This document shows, piece after piece, positions 10,808-17,787 of a DNA stretch of 64,000 nt (positions within the stretch are counted from its first letter, which is position 1; each line of letters begins with the position of its first letter). Location: contig CABJEP010000003.1 of assembly GCA_902364645.1 (NCBI GenBank), positions 62,001 to 126,000 of the forward strand, read 5' to 3'. The stretch comes from Coriobacteriaceae bacterium. GTDB lineage: Bacteria > Actinomycetota > Coriobacteriia > Coriobacteriales > Coriobacteriaceae. The position numbers and the translations under genes are program-made. Under the pieces are notes generated by a model, which searched no databases, had not been told where the DNA came from, and worked only from the letters and a program-made list of their open reading frames with translations.

Positions 10808-11212
10808 GTGGCAGGTATGTCGGAAGCAACAAGGACTCGCACGCATGCGCCCGAGGTTAGGCAGCGCGCCGTCGAGGTCCTCCAAGAGGGGGTCGGTCAT
10901 CGCGCCCTCGCCGCGGAGCTCGGCATTCCCCAGGCCACGGCTCGTCAGTGGGCCCGCGCATATGCCGTGGGCGGTGCCGACGCCGTTCTCAACGCCGGTT
11001 CGCATCATCACACCTATTCGTACGAAGTTAAGCTCGCCGTGGTCAAGGACCGCTTGGAAAACGGCTTAACGGTTCGCGAGGCCATGATCAAGCACAAGAT
11101 TCCTAGCGAGTCTTCGGTCAAGGCTTGGTGCCGTCAGTACCGCGAGAGCGGTGAGTCCGCACTGGTCGATAAGCCGCGCGGTCGCAAGCCGCGCGTTAAA
11201 AAGGCGGAATAG
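10808..11212 (+). CDS. Stand-alone transposase-type helix-turn-helix protein
   Basis: The 134-aa protein contains two HTH segments of the kind found at the N-terminus of IS3-family OrfA proteins (PEVRQRAVEVLQEG...LAAELGIPQATARQWARAY at about residues 16-58, and a second one at about 74-115 with KHKIPSESSVKAWCRQY). It ends in a basic tail, KPRGRKPRVKKAE. No DDE integrase-like partner ORF, terminal inverted repeats or frameshift window follows, so it is probably not a complete insertion sequence. It may be a domesticated DNA-binding protein. The GTG at 10808 gives the longest frame; the in-frame ATG at 10817 is an equally plausible start. It lies 180 bases before the hydrogenase operon on the same strand, but no link to it is shown. 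Confidence 0.75.
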   Translation: MAGMSEATRTRTHAPEVRQRAVEVLQEGVGHRALAAELGIPQATARQWARAYAVGGADAVLNAGSHHHTYSYEVKLAVVKDRLENGLTVREAMIKHKIPSESSVKAWCRQYRESGESALVDKPRGRKPRVKKAE

Positions 11213-11392
11213 CAAACGGGATGGTGCACCCACAGGGGCGCATTTTTCTTGCCGCCCCTCTGCTCCAATGCGGGCGTGCCCTTACCCCGTACGCCTAAAA
11301 TTCCCCAGTTGACCGAAAACCCGCCGCCGCTACTCCTCAATTGAGCTATAACGTTAAACAATTGCAGCGTTTTAGCATGGGGGAGTGATGGT

Positions 11393-14275
11393 ATGACGCT
11401 ACTGTATTTCCTTACCCTGTTTCCGCTGGTACCGGCGCTGGGCATGCTGCTCGCGCGCGGTGACCGCGCCCGCGATGCGGCGGGGCTCATAGGCTCCGGC
11501 ATTATTATGGCGGTGACAGTTGTAGTCGCCGTCATGTTTTTTGGCACGGGTCCGCAGAGCTTTGAGGTTGCCCCCGGCACCTCGCATGTGCTCTCGATCA
11601 TCAGTTCCGTTATCGACGTCATCCTGTGCGCTGTCATCCTGTACAACGCGTACAAATATAGGAACGCGCTCACCACGGTGCTCGGCATAGTCCAGCTGGT
11701 GGGCTCGCTCGCCTTTGCAGCCATGACGCTGCCCGCGGCCGAAGCCGTCACGGCAACGCCACTCTACCTGGACTACATGAGCGTGATCATGGTCCTCGCC
11801 GTCGGCATCGTTGGCAGTCTAATCTGCTTGTATGCCCTGGGCTACATGAAGGACTTCCAGGCCCATGACGAGCACGAGGCCGCGCTGCGCGGGCAGACCG
11901 CGCCCGACCGTCGCCCGCAGTTCCTGGCGCTCATGTTCCTGTTCCTCTCGGCCATGTTCGTCATCGTGACGAGCGACAACCTTGAGTGGCTGTTCTGCGG
12001 CTGGGAAATCACCACCGTGTGTTCGTTCCTTATGATTGGCTACACGCGTACGCCCGAGGCCATCAAGAACGCCTTTACCCAAATCATCCTCAACATGCTG
12101 GGCGGCATCGCGTTTTTGGCCGGACTCATGTACCTGCACGTTAACGGCATGCCGCTGACCATCTCGGGCATGATCGATCTTTCCGGTGCCGGTACCGCGC
12201 AGTCCGCGCTGCTGGTGATGCCGGTCGTTCTGCTGTCGCTCGCCGCACTCACCAAGGCCGCACAGATGCCGTTCCACACCTGGCTGCTCGGCGCCATGGT
12301 CGCCCCCACGCCCACGAGTGCCCTGCTGCACTCGTCCACCATGGTCAAGGCCGGCGTGTTTTTGATGGTCAAGCTGAGCCCGCTGTATGCCATCTATCCC
12401 GTGACCGGCTTTATGGTCACGAGTGTGGGTGCCATCACGTTTTTGCTCGCGGCCCTCATGGCCATCTCGCAGAGCAACGCCAAACGCGTGCTCGCGTACT
12501 CCACCATTTCCAACCTGGGCCTCATCAGTGCCTGCTTGGGCGTCGGCGCGCCCGAGGCCGTGTGGGCCGCCATCTTCCTGATCCTGTTCCATACGGTGGC
12601 AAAGTCACTGCTGTTCCTGTGCGTGGGCACGGCCGAGCATCATATCGGCAGCCGCAATATCGAGGACATGGACGGCATGTTCAGCCGCATGCCGCACCTG
12701 ACGCGCCTGATGATGCTGGGCATTATGGGCATGTTCGTGGCGCCGTTTGGCATGCTCGTGTCCAAGTGGGGCGCCCTGGTGGCGTTTGCGCAGACCGGCA
12801 ACGTGCTCATGATCATGGTGCTTGCCTTTGGCTCGGCCGCGACGTTCTTCTTCTGGGGTAAATGGCTTGCCAAGCTTTCGGGCGTCGACCCCACGGCTCA
12901 AAACGTTGAGGTCAATGTCCATAAGACCGAATGGATGGCCCTCAACACCATCGCCGCGCTGCTGATTCTTTGTTGCGTGGCGTTCCCGCTCATCTCGAGC
13001 GGCCTGGTGTCGCCTTACTTGGCCATGGTGTTTGGCCGCGTGCCGTACGTTATTGGCAAGGACTCCATGTATTTGATGGTGGTTATCGTGGCGTTTATCG
13101 CCGTGGTGCTGCTGACTTCATTCCGCGTGAGCAACAAACCGCACGTAAACGTATATCTTTCGGGCGTGGGAACCGACAATTACCGCCATTTCCGCGGCTC
13201 GATGGGACACGAGATGAAGGCCGAAAAGCGCAATTGGTACTCGGAGGACGCCCTTGGCGAGAAGCGTATTGGCCCCGCGGGTAGCGTCGTGTGTTGCAGC
13301 ATTATCTTGTTTGCGCTGCTGTGTTGCGCGTGGATTGGGCCCGAGCGGCTTGCCATGAGCGCGCCCTCGGTGCTGCGCGGCAAGTATTTTGAAGGTTCGG
13401 GTGTCGTGGGCATATTTATTGGTACCGTGGCGTTTGCCTTGATTGCGCCGCTTGTGGGTGGACTGATCGACGGCCTTGATCGCAAGCTTTCGGCCCGCAT
13501 GCAGGGCCGCGTGGGTCCGCGCCTGCTCCAGCCTTTCTACGACGTTGCCAAGCTGCTGCGCAAGGCCCCTGCCAGCGTAAACACCATGGATGATACCTAC
13601 ATGGCGTGCGCACTCATCTTTACCGTGGTGGGCGGCGGCATCTTTGTGTCGGGCTCCAACACGCTGCTGTGCGCCTTTATGGTGACGCTCGCCGCGATCT
13701 TTGTTGTGTTGGCGTCCGCCTCGACGCAAAGCCCGTTTGCCCAGGTTGGCGCCGATCGTGAGTTGCTGCAGGTTATGAGTTACGAGCCCGCCGTTCTGCT
13801 GATGAGCGTGGGCCTGTACCTTGCCACCGACAGCTTCGATTCCATCGCCGTGACGGGACAGTCGGCCCCCATCATCGTGTACAGCGCGCCCATTTTCCTC
13901 GCGCTGCTCGCGGTACTCACCATCAAGCTACGCAAGTCGCCGTTCGACCTTTCGTACTCGCATCACGCGCATCAGGAGATTGTCCAGGGTGTCGCCACCG
14001 AGATGAGCGGCGGCACGCTGGCCAAGATGACCCTCATGCATTGGTGCGAGACCGTGCTGTTTTTGATGTGGGTGGGCATGTTCTTTGTTTGGGACAACCC
14101 GGTGAGCTGGGTGGTTGCCCTGGTCGTGATGGTCGCGACGTATTTTGTCGAGGTGCTGATTGATAACACCTTCGCGCGCAGCACCTGGCGCAGCTGCTTT
14201 AAGCTCGGCTGGGGCGTGGCGCTGGTGTTTGGCCTGCTCAACCTCATGCCCATCCTTGTCGACGTGTTTATTTAG
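11393..14275 (+). CDS. echAB: Fused EchA-EchB membrane subunit of an Ech-type hydrogenase
   Basis: 960 aa. Residues ~1-620 are a NuoL/MrpA-type ion-translocating subunit with the conserved Glu in CGWEITTVCSFLMIGY and the Lys-containing stretch KAAQMPFHTWLLGAM. Residues ~670-960 are a NuoH/HyfC/EchB-type subunit (DGLDRKLSARMQGRVGPR near 690, SPFAQVGADREL, and a late KSPFDLSYSHHAHQEIV). Both halves consist of hydrophobic helices, joined by a soluble linker at about 570-640. In characterised Ech operons echA and echB are separate genes, so this is a gene fusion or an in-frame joining. The start ATG follows a GGGGGAG ribosome site. The gene leads the operon and would form the proton- or sodium-pumping membrane arm. 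Confidence 0.9.
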   Translation: MTLLYFLTLFPLVPALGMLLARGDRARDAAGLIGSGIIMAVTVVVAVMFFGTGPQSFEVAPGTSHVLSIISSVIDVILCAVILYNAYKYRNALTTVLGIVQLVGSLAFAAMTLPAAEAVTATPLYLDYMSVIMVLAVGIVGSLICLYALGYMKDFQAHDEHEAALRGQTAPDRRPQFLALMFLFLSAMFVIVTSDNLEWLFCGWEITTVCSFLMIGYTRTPEAIKNAFTQIILNMLGGIAFLAGLMYLHVNGMPLTISGMIDLSGAGTAQSALLVMPVVLLSLAALTKAAQMPFHTWLLGAMVAPTPTSALLHSSTMVKAGVFLMVKLSPLYAIYPVTGFMVTSVGAITFLLAALMAISQSNAKRVLAYSTISNLGLISACLGVGAPEAVWAAIFLILFHTVAKSLLFLCVGTAEHHIGSRNIEDMDGMFSRMPHLTRLMMLGIMGMFVAPFGMLVSKWGALVAFAQTGNVLMIMVLAFGSAATFFFWGKWLAKLSGVDPTAQNVEVNVHKTEWMALNTIAALLILCCVAFPLISSGLVSPYLAMVFGRVPYVIGKDSMYLMVVIVAFIAVVLLTSFRVSNKPHVNVYLSGVGTDNYRHFRGSMGHEMKAEKRNWYSEDALGEKRIGPAGSVVCCSIILFALLCCAWIGPERLAMSAPSVLRGKYFEGSGVVGIFIGTVAFALIAPLVGGLIDGLDRKLSARMQGRVGPRLLQPFYDVAKLLRKAPASVNTMDDTYMACALIFTVVGGGIFVSGSNTLLCAFMVTLAAIFVVLASASTQSPFAQVGADRELLQVMSYEPAVLLMSVGLYLATDSFDSIAVTGQSAPIIVYSAPIFLALLAVLTIKLRKSPFDLSYSHHAHQEIVQGVATEMSGGTLAKMTLMHWCETVLFLMWVGMFFVWDNPVSWVVALVVMVATYFVEVLIDNTFARSTWRSCFKLGWGVALVFGLLNLMPILVDVFI

Positions 14276-14287
14276 GAGGCGGCATCC

Positions 14288-14899
14288 ATGGATCATAAAA
14301 TGTCGCGCTCGCCGTGGGTTATTCATTACGACGGCTCGAGCTGCAACGGATGCGATATCGAGGTGCTGGCCTCGCTCACGCCGCTGTTCGATGCGGAGCG
14401 CTTTGGCGTGGTCAACACCGGCAACCCCAAGCATGCGGATATCTTTTTGGTGACGGGGTCGGTCAATGCCCAGAACCTGCCCGTCGTGCGCCAGATCTAC
14501 AACCAGATGCTCGAGCCCAAGTGCGTTGTGGCGTGCGGCATTTGCGCGTGCTCGGGCGGCGTATTCCGCGATGCCTACAACGTGATCGGCGGCGTGGACC
14601 GCGCGATTCCTGTGGACGTGTACGCGCCCGGGTGCGCCATTCGCCCCGAGACGGTGATCGATGCCATCGTGGAGGCGTGCGGCATCCTGGACCAGAAGGA
14701 GGCCGTGATGCGCGCCGGCGGCGATCCGCTCACCGTAGGCGGTGCTGCTACCTGGGACGGTGGCGTTGATCTGGGCGAGGACGGGTTTGTGGCCGCGGCT
14801 GGGGCCGGCGACGCGCCTGCCGCTGGCGACGCGCCTGCCGCTGGCGACGCACCTGCTGAGACGCCCGCCGCGTCCGTCGCTGCAAAGGAGGCCGAGTAA
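14288..14899 (+). CDS. echC: Ech hydrogenase small subunit (NuoB-like, EchC)
   Basis: 203 aa. It carries the proximal [4Fe-4S] cluster next to the NiFe subunit. Ligands visible: C19 and C22 (SSCNGCD), C86 (CGICACSGG) and C116 (APGCAIRPE). Residues ~1-155 cover the whole family domain. The last ~35 residues are an Ala/Pro-rich tail with three tandem GDAPAA units, which is not part of the family fold. It starts 12 bases after echAB, behind AGGAGG. Its stop overlaps the echD start, indicating translational coupling. Confidence 0.92.
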   Translation: MDHKMSRSPWVIHYDGSSCNGCDIEVLASLTPLFDAERFGVVNTGNPKHADIFLVTGSVNAQNLPVVRQIYNQMLEPKCVVACGICACSGGVFRDAYNVIGGVDRAIPVDVYAPGCAIRPETVIDAIVEACGILDQKEAVMRAGGDPLTVGGAATWDGGVDLGEDGFVAAAGAGDAPAAGDAPAAGDAPAETPAASVAAKEAE

Positions 14900-15615
14900 T
14901 GCAAAAGGCTATCTATACCACCGTCGGGATCGACGAGCTCCTGTCGCATGTCCAGGCGCTTAAGGGCGTCGGTGCACGCTTTGTGCAAATGCACGCCGAG
15001 CGTAGCGTCGACGACGGCTCGTATCGCTTGGTCTATACGTTTATCAACGTTCGTGCTGCTCAGGAGCATATTGCGCAGGACGGCAGCTATGCGATTGAGA
15101 ACCTGGTGGCTGAGGGCATCGACCAGTACCAGGAGATTCCGTCCATCAGCTCGTATTACCCCGCGGTGTTCCCGTTTGAAAATGAAGCGCACGACCTGTT
15201 TGGTCTTGCCATCACCGACATGCAGATCGACTTTAAGGGCTTTTTCTACCAGGTCTCGACTGCCGAGCCCATGAGCGTTATCACGCCCGAGGTGAAGGCC
15301 GCGCGTGAGAAGGCCATGAAGGTCCGCGCGGCTGCCGAGGCTAAGGCGCGCAAGGCCGCGGCCGAGAAGGCCGCCGCGGCTGCGGCTGTTGCGGGGGAGG
15401 GCGTTGCGGGCGCCGGCGATGCCGCGGGCGCCGCTGCTCAGCCCGCTGCGGCTGCCGGCTCCGATACTCAGCATGACGAGGCCGCGGCCAAGGCCGCACT
15501 TAAAGCCGCCGAGATGGAGGCAAAGCTCGCCGCCATGGATCCCGAGAAAGCGGCCAAGGTCCGCGCGGCGCTTGCCGCCAAGGCCGCCCGCGACAAGCAG
15601 AAAAAGGAGGCGTAA
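14899..15615 (+). CDS. echD: Ech hydrogenase NuoC-like subunit (EchD) with long Ala/Lys tail
   Basis: 238 aa. Residues ~1-125 match the 30-kDa NADH dehydrogenase/EchD family, with the usual closing region FPFENEAHDLFGLAITDMQIDFKG. Residues ~130-238 are an Ala/Lys/Glu-rich, probably helical or coiled-coil extension (runs of AEAKARKAAAEKAAAAAA and KAAKVRAALAAKAA) that roughly doubles the usual length. It begins within the echC stop (TAATG), with AAAGGAGG just upstream. EchD is thought to sit in the hydrophilic arm next to EchE. The role of the tail is unknown. Confidence 0.88.
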   Translation: MQKAIYTTVGIDELLSHVQALKGVGARFVQMHAERSVDDGSYRLVYTFINVRAAQEHIAQDGSYAIENLVAEGIDQYQEIPSISSYYPAVFPFENEAHDLFGLAITDMQIDFKGFFYQVSTAEPMSVITPEVKAAREKAMKVRAAAEAKARKAAAEKAAAAAAVAGEGVAGAGDAAGAAAQPAAAAGSDTQHDEAAAKAALKAAEMEAKLAAMDPEKAAKVRAALAAKAARDKQKKEA

Positions 15616-15620
15616 GGTCC

Positions 15621-16709
15621 ATGGCACATCGCTCCGTTATTCCGTTTGGCCCGCAGCACCCGGTGCTGCCCGAGCCGCTTCATCTGGACCTGGTGATCGA
15701 GGATGACCGCGTTATCGAGGCAATTCCGCAGATCGGCTTTGTGCACCGCGGACTCGAGAAGCTCACCGAAAAGCGCGACATGCATCAGTTTGGCTACATC
15801 GCCGAGCGCATCTGCGGCATTTGCGCCGTGGGCCACAGCTACGGTTATGCCAGCGCCTGCGAGCGCATGCTCGACATCGAGGTGCCCGGCCGCGTGCAGT
15901 ATATCCGCACCATTTTGCACGAGCTTTCGCGCATCCACTCGCACCTGCTGTGGCTGGGTCTGCTCGCCGATGCCTTTGGCTTCGAGGCGCTGTTCTATCG
16001 TTCGTGGACCCTGCGCGAGCAGATTCTCAAGATCTTCGAGAGCACGTGCGGCGGTCGCGTGATTCTGTCGATCAACGAGATTGGCGGCCTTAAGCACGAT
16101 ATTGAGGACTCCGAGCTGGCCGGCATTGTCCAGACGCTCGATGCCATGCGCCCCGACTACGAGGCCCTGGTGCATACGTTTTTGGACGACGCCAGCTGCG
16201 GCGAGCGCCTGCATGGCGTGGGCGTGATCAGCAAGAAAGATGCACTGGAGCTTTCGATGGTCGGCCCGTTCGGCCGCGCCTCGGGCGTGGATTACGACGT
16301 GCGCATGTTCGGCGACGGTGCCTATGCGGATCTGGCTGCGTTTGAGCCCATCGTGGCGACCGACGGCGACTGCTATGCCCGCTGCCAGGTGCGTTGCGCC
16401 GAGGTCACGCAGGCCATGGACATCATTAAGGAGCTTGTTGGCAAGATTCCGCACGACGGTATCGGCGGGCGCACCAAGCTCACGCCGGCCGACGGCGCGC
16501 GCGGCGAGGTTGTGATTGAGCAGCCGCGCGGCGAGGCGTATTACTATGTGCGCGGCAACGGCACCAAGAACTTGGACCGTTTCCGTGTGCGCACGCCGAC
16601 GTCGCAGAACCTGGCGGGTCTGACACATGCGCTGCAGGGCGTGCTCCTTGCCAACGTGCCCATGATTATCCTGACCATCGACCCCTGCATTAGCTGCACG
16701 GAAAGGTAG
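15621..16709 (+). CDS. echE: Ech hydrogenase large (NiFe) subunit (NuoD-like, EchE)
   Basis: 362 aa. Catalytic subunit that binds the NiFe centre. Both cysteine pairs are present: C65 and C68 in RICGICAVGH, and C356 and C359 in DPCISCTER. Together with the echA-F gene order this makes it a true group-4 hydrogenase rather than a complex I NuoD, which lacks these cysteines. Only three residues follow the last cysteine, so there is no C-terminal extension to be removed by a maturation endopeptidase. The start is behind AAAGGAGG, five bases after echD. No hyp maturation genes lie in the window. Confidence 0.95.
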   Translation: MAHRSVIPFGPQHPVLPEPLHLDLVIEDDRVIEAIPQIGFVHRGLEKLTEKRDMHQFGYIAERICGICAVGHSYGYASACERMLDIEVPGRVQYIRTILHELSRIHSHLLWLGLLADAFGFEALFYRSWTLREQILKIFESTCGGRVILSINEIGGLKHDIEDSELAGIVQTLDAMRPDYEALVHTFLDDASCGERLHGVGVISKKDALELSMVGPFGRASGVDYDVRMFGDGAYADLAAFEPIVATDGDCYARCQVRCAEVTQAMDIIKELVGKIPHDGIGGRTKLTPADGARGEVVIEQPRGEAYYYVRGNGTKNLDRFRVRTPTSQNLAGLTHALQGVLLANVPMIILTIDPCISCTER

Positions 16710-16716
16710 GCACGGC

Positions 16717-17058
16717 ATGAGTTTGCTGACATTTGCCAAGACGGCCTTGGGTTCTATGGTCAAGCAGCCGGTCACGGTGTGCTATCCGCAGGAGAAGCTC
16801 GCGGCACCCGAGCGCCTGCGCGGGCACATCGTCAACGACATGGACGTGTGCATTTGCTGCGGTATGTGTGCGCGCCGCTGCCCGGCGGGCGCGCTCGCGG
16901 TTGATCGCAAGGACGGTACCTGGTCGATCGATCCGTACGCTTGCGTGGTGTGCGGCGAGTGCATCGAGAGCTGCCCCAAGCACTGCCTGACTATGGATAC
17001 CGCCCACACTCCGGTCGCGGCGAACAAGGCTCCCACGGTGGAAACCAAACCGGAATAG
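16717..17058 (+). CDS. echF: Ech hydrogenase polyferredoxin subunit (EchF)
   Basis: 113 aa with two classical [4Fe-4S] motifs: C45xxC48xxC51xxxC55P and C76xxC79xxC82xxxC86P. It passes electrons from reduced ferredoxin to the EchC cluster. It is the last gene of the operon, seven bases after echE and behind GGAAAGGTAGG. The length is normal for EchF or NuoI-like subunits. The last ~20 residues (AHTPVAANKAPTVETKPE) are low-complexity. Confidence 0.92.
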   Translation: MSLLTFAKTALGSMVKQPVTVCYPQEKLAAPERLRGHIVNDMDVCICCGMCARRCPAGALAVDRKDGTWSIDPYACVVCGECIESCPKHCLTMDTAHTPVAANKAPTVETKPE

Positions 17059-17090
17059 AGCTGGGATGGGGCTGGTATAGCGCTGGAATG

Positions 17091-17124
17091 GGGGCCGGCG
17101 GGGCAAAAATGCCCCGCCGGCCCC
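17091..17124 (+). terminator. Strong hairpin after the hydrogenase operon
   Basis: A perfect 14-bp GC stem (17091-17104 with 17111-17124) closes a six-base AAAAAT loop. No U-tract follows, so it may end transcription inefficiently or protect the mRNA 3' end. Confidence 0.6.
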
Positions 17125-17156
17125 GCGCTTAAACGCGCCGTGGAGCCGCCGTGAAC

Positions 17157-17308
17157 AAAACTATGCCGGATTACTACGATAAATCGCCTACCCCCAACCG
17201 CGCCGCATTTGGCAAAATCAAAACCGCAGGTAGACGGCTTGCGGTTTTGCGAAAAAGTCACGCGTGGTCGGGGATCTTATTTTTATCGTAGTAAACCGGC
17301 ATAGTTTT
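17157..17308. repeat. Palindromic element E1 (arm type A)
   Basis: 27-base outer arms (17157-17183 and 17282-17308) are complementary at 26 of 27 positions and contain AAAACTATGCCGG. Inside them is a second stem (CCCCCAACC against GGTCGGGG), then a conserved apical core, AAAACCGCAGGTAG...GCGGTTTT. It shares architecture and core with E2-E5 in this window and shares its outer arm sequence with E4. About 44 bases downstream (17352-17371) is the box GGAGGAAAACGGATCATTTT, repeated exactly after E3. Confidence 0.85.
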
Positions 17309-17402
17309 GAAATGGCGCCATATCGGTGACGGCCCTTGATCCCCCAAGGACGGAGGAAAACGGATCATTTTGGCCCTGCGAGGGCCGCCACGTGACCCCG
17401 CC

Positions 17403-17562
17403 GCCACGAAACCGGCCCATCTACTACTTTTGAGTGGCAACCCCCAACCATAGCGAAAAACGCAAAAACAAAACCGCAGGTAGAACACCTGCGGTTTTTT
17501 ATGAAACGCGGTTATGGTCAGGGGTATCGGGCTAAACGTAGTAGATGGGCCGGTTTCGTGGC
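17403..17562. repeat. Palindromic element E2 (arm type B)
   Basis: 25-base perfect outer arms (17403-17427 and 17538-17562) contain GGCCCATCTACTAC. The inner stem CCCCCAACCAT pairs with ATGGTCAGGGG. The apical hairpin AAAACCGCAGGTAGAACACC...GCGGTTTT is conserved with E1 and E3. A degenerate copy of the spacer box (16 of 20 bases) follows at 17591-17610. The arms are shared with E3 and unlike those of E1. Confidence 0.85.
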
Positions 17563-17655
17563 GGGGTTTATTAATCAACCCCCTCTGGCTGGAGGAAATT
17601 GGGCCATTTTGGCCCGTCCATCTTCGGTCGCACCCGTTTTCCTGCGAAAACGCCG

Positions 17656-17735
17656 TGTCTCAACTTTGGTGAGACATTTGTCTCACGCCCAAAACAGAAT
17701 CTGGAACATGTGTCACCTGCCCAAATTGTGTCTCA
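17656..17735 (+). promoter_or_regulatory. Repeated TGTCTCA sites upstream of the giant LPXTG gene
   Basis: TGTCTCA occurs at 17656-17662, 17679-17685 and 17729-17735. Its complement TGAGACA at 17670-17676 forms an inverted repeat with the first copy. The sites lie 53-132 bases before the start codon, where operators or an upstream activating region would be expected. No regulator is identified; the core promoter is not obvious. Confidence 0.45.
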
Positions 17736-17787
17736 TTTCGTAACTTTAGGCTGTTGCAAGGTCTGAGACCGCGAGAAGGGAGACGCG

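Noticed and set aside
10808..11212. Complete IS3-family insertion sequence
   Set aside because: No OrfB frame, no frameshift signal and no terminal inverted repeats flank the HTH gene.
11393..17058. Respiratory complex I fragment
   Set aside because: EchE keeps both NiFe cysteine pairs, and the gene order and set (no NuoEFG, NuoA, J, K, M, N) match an Ech hydrogenase.
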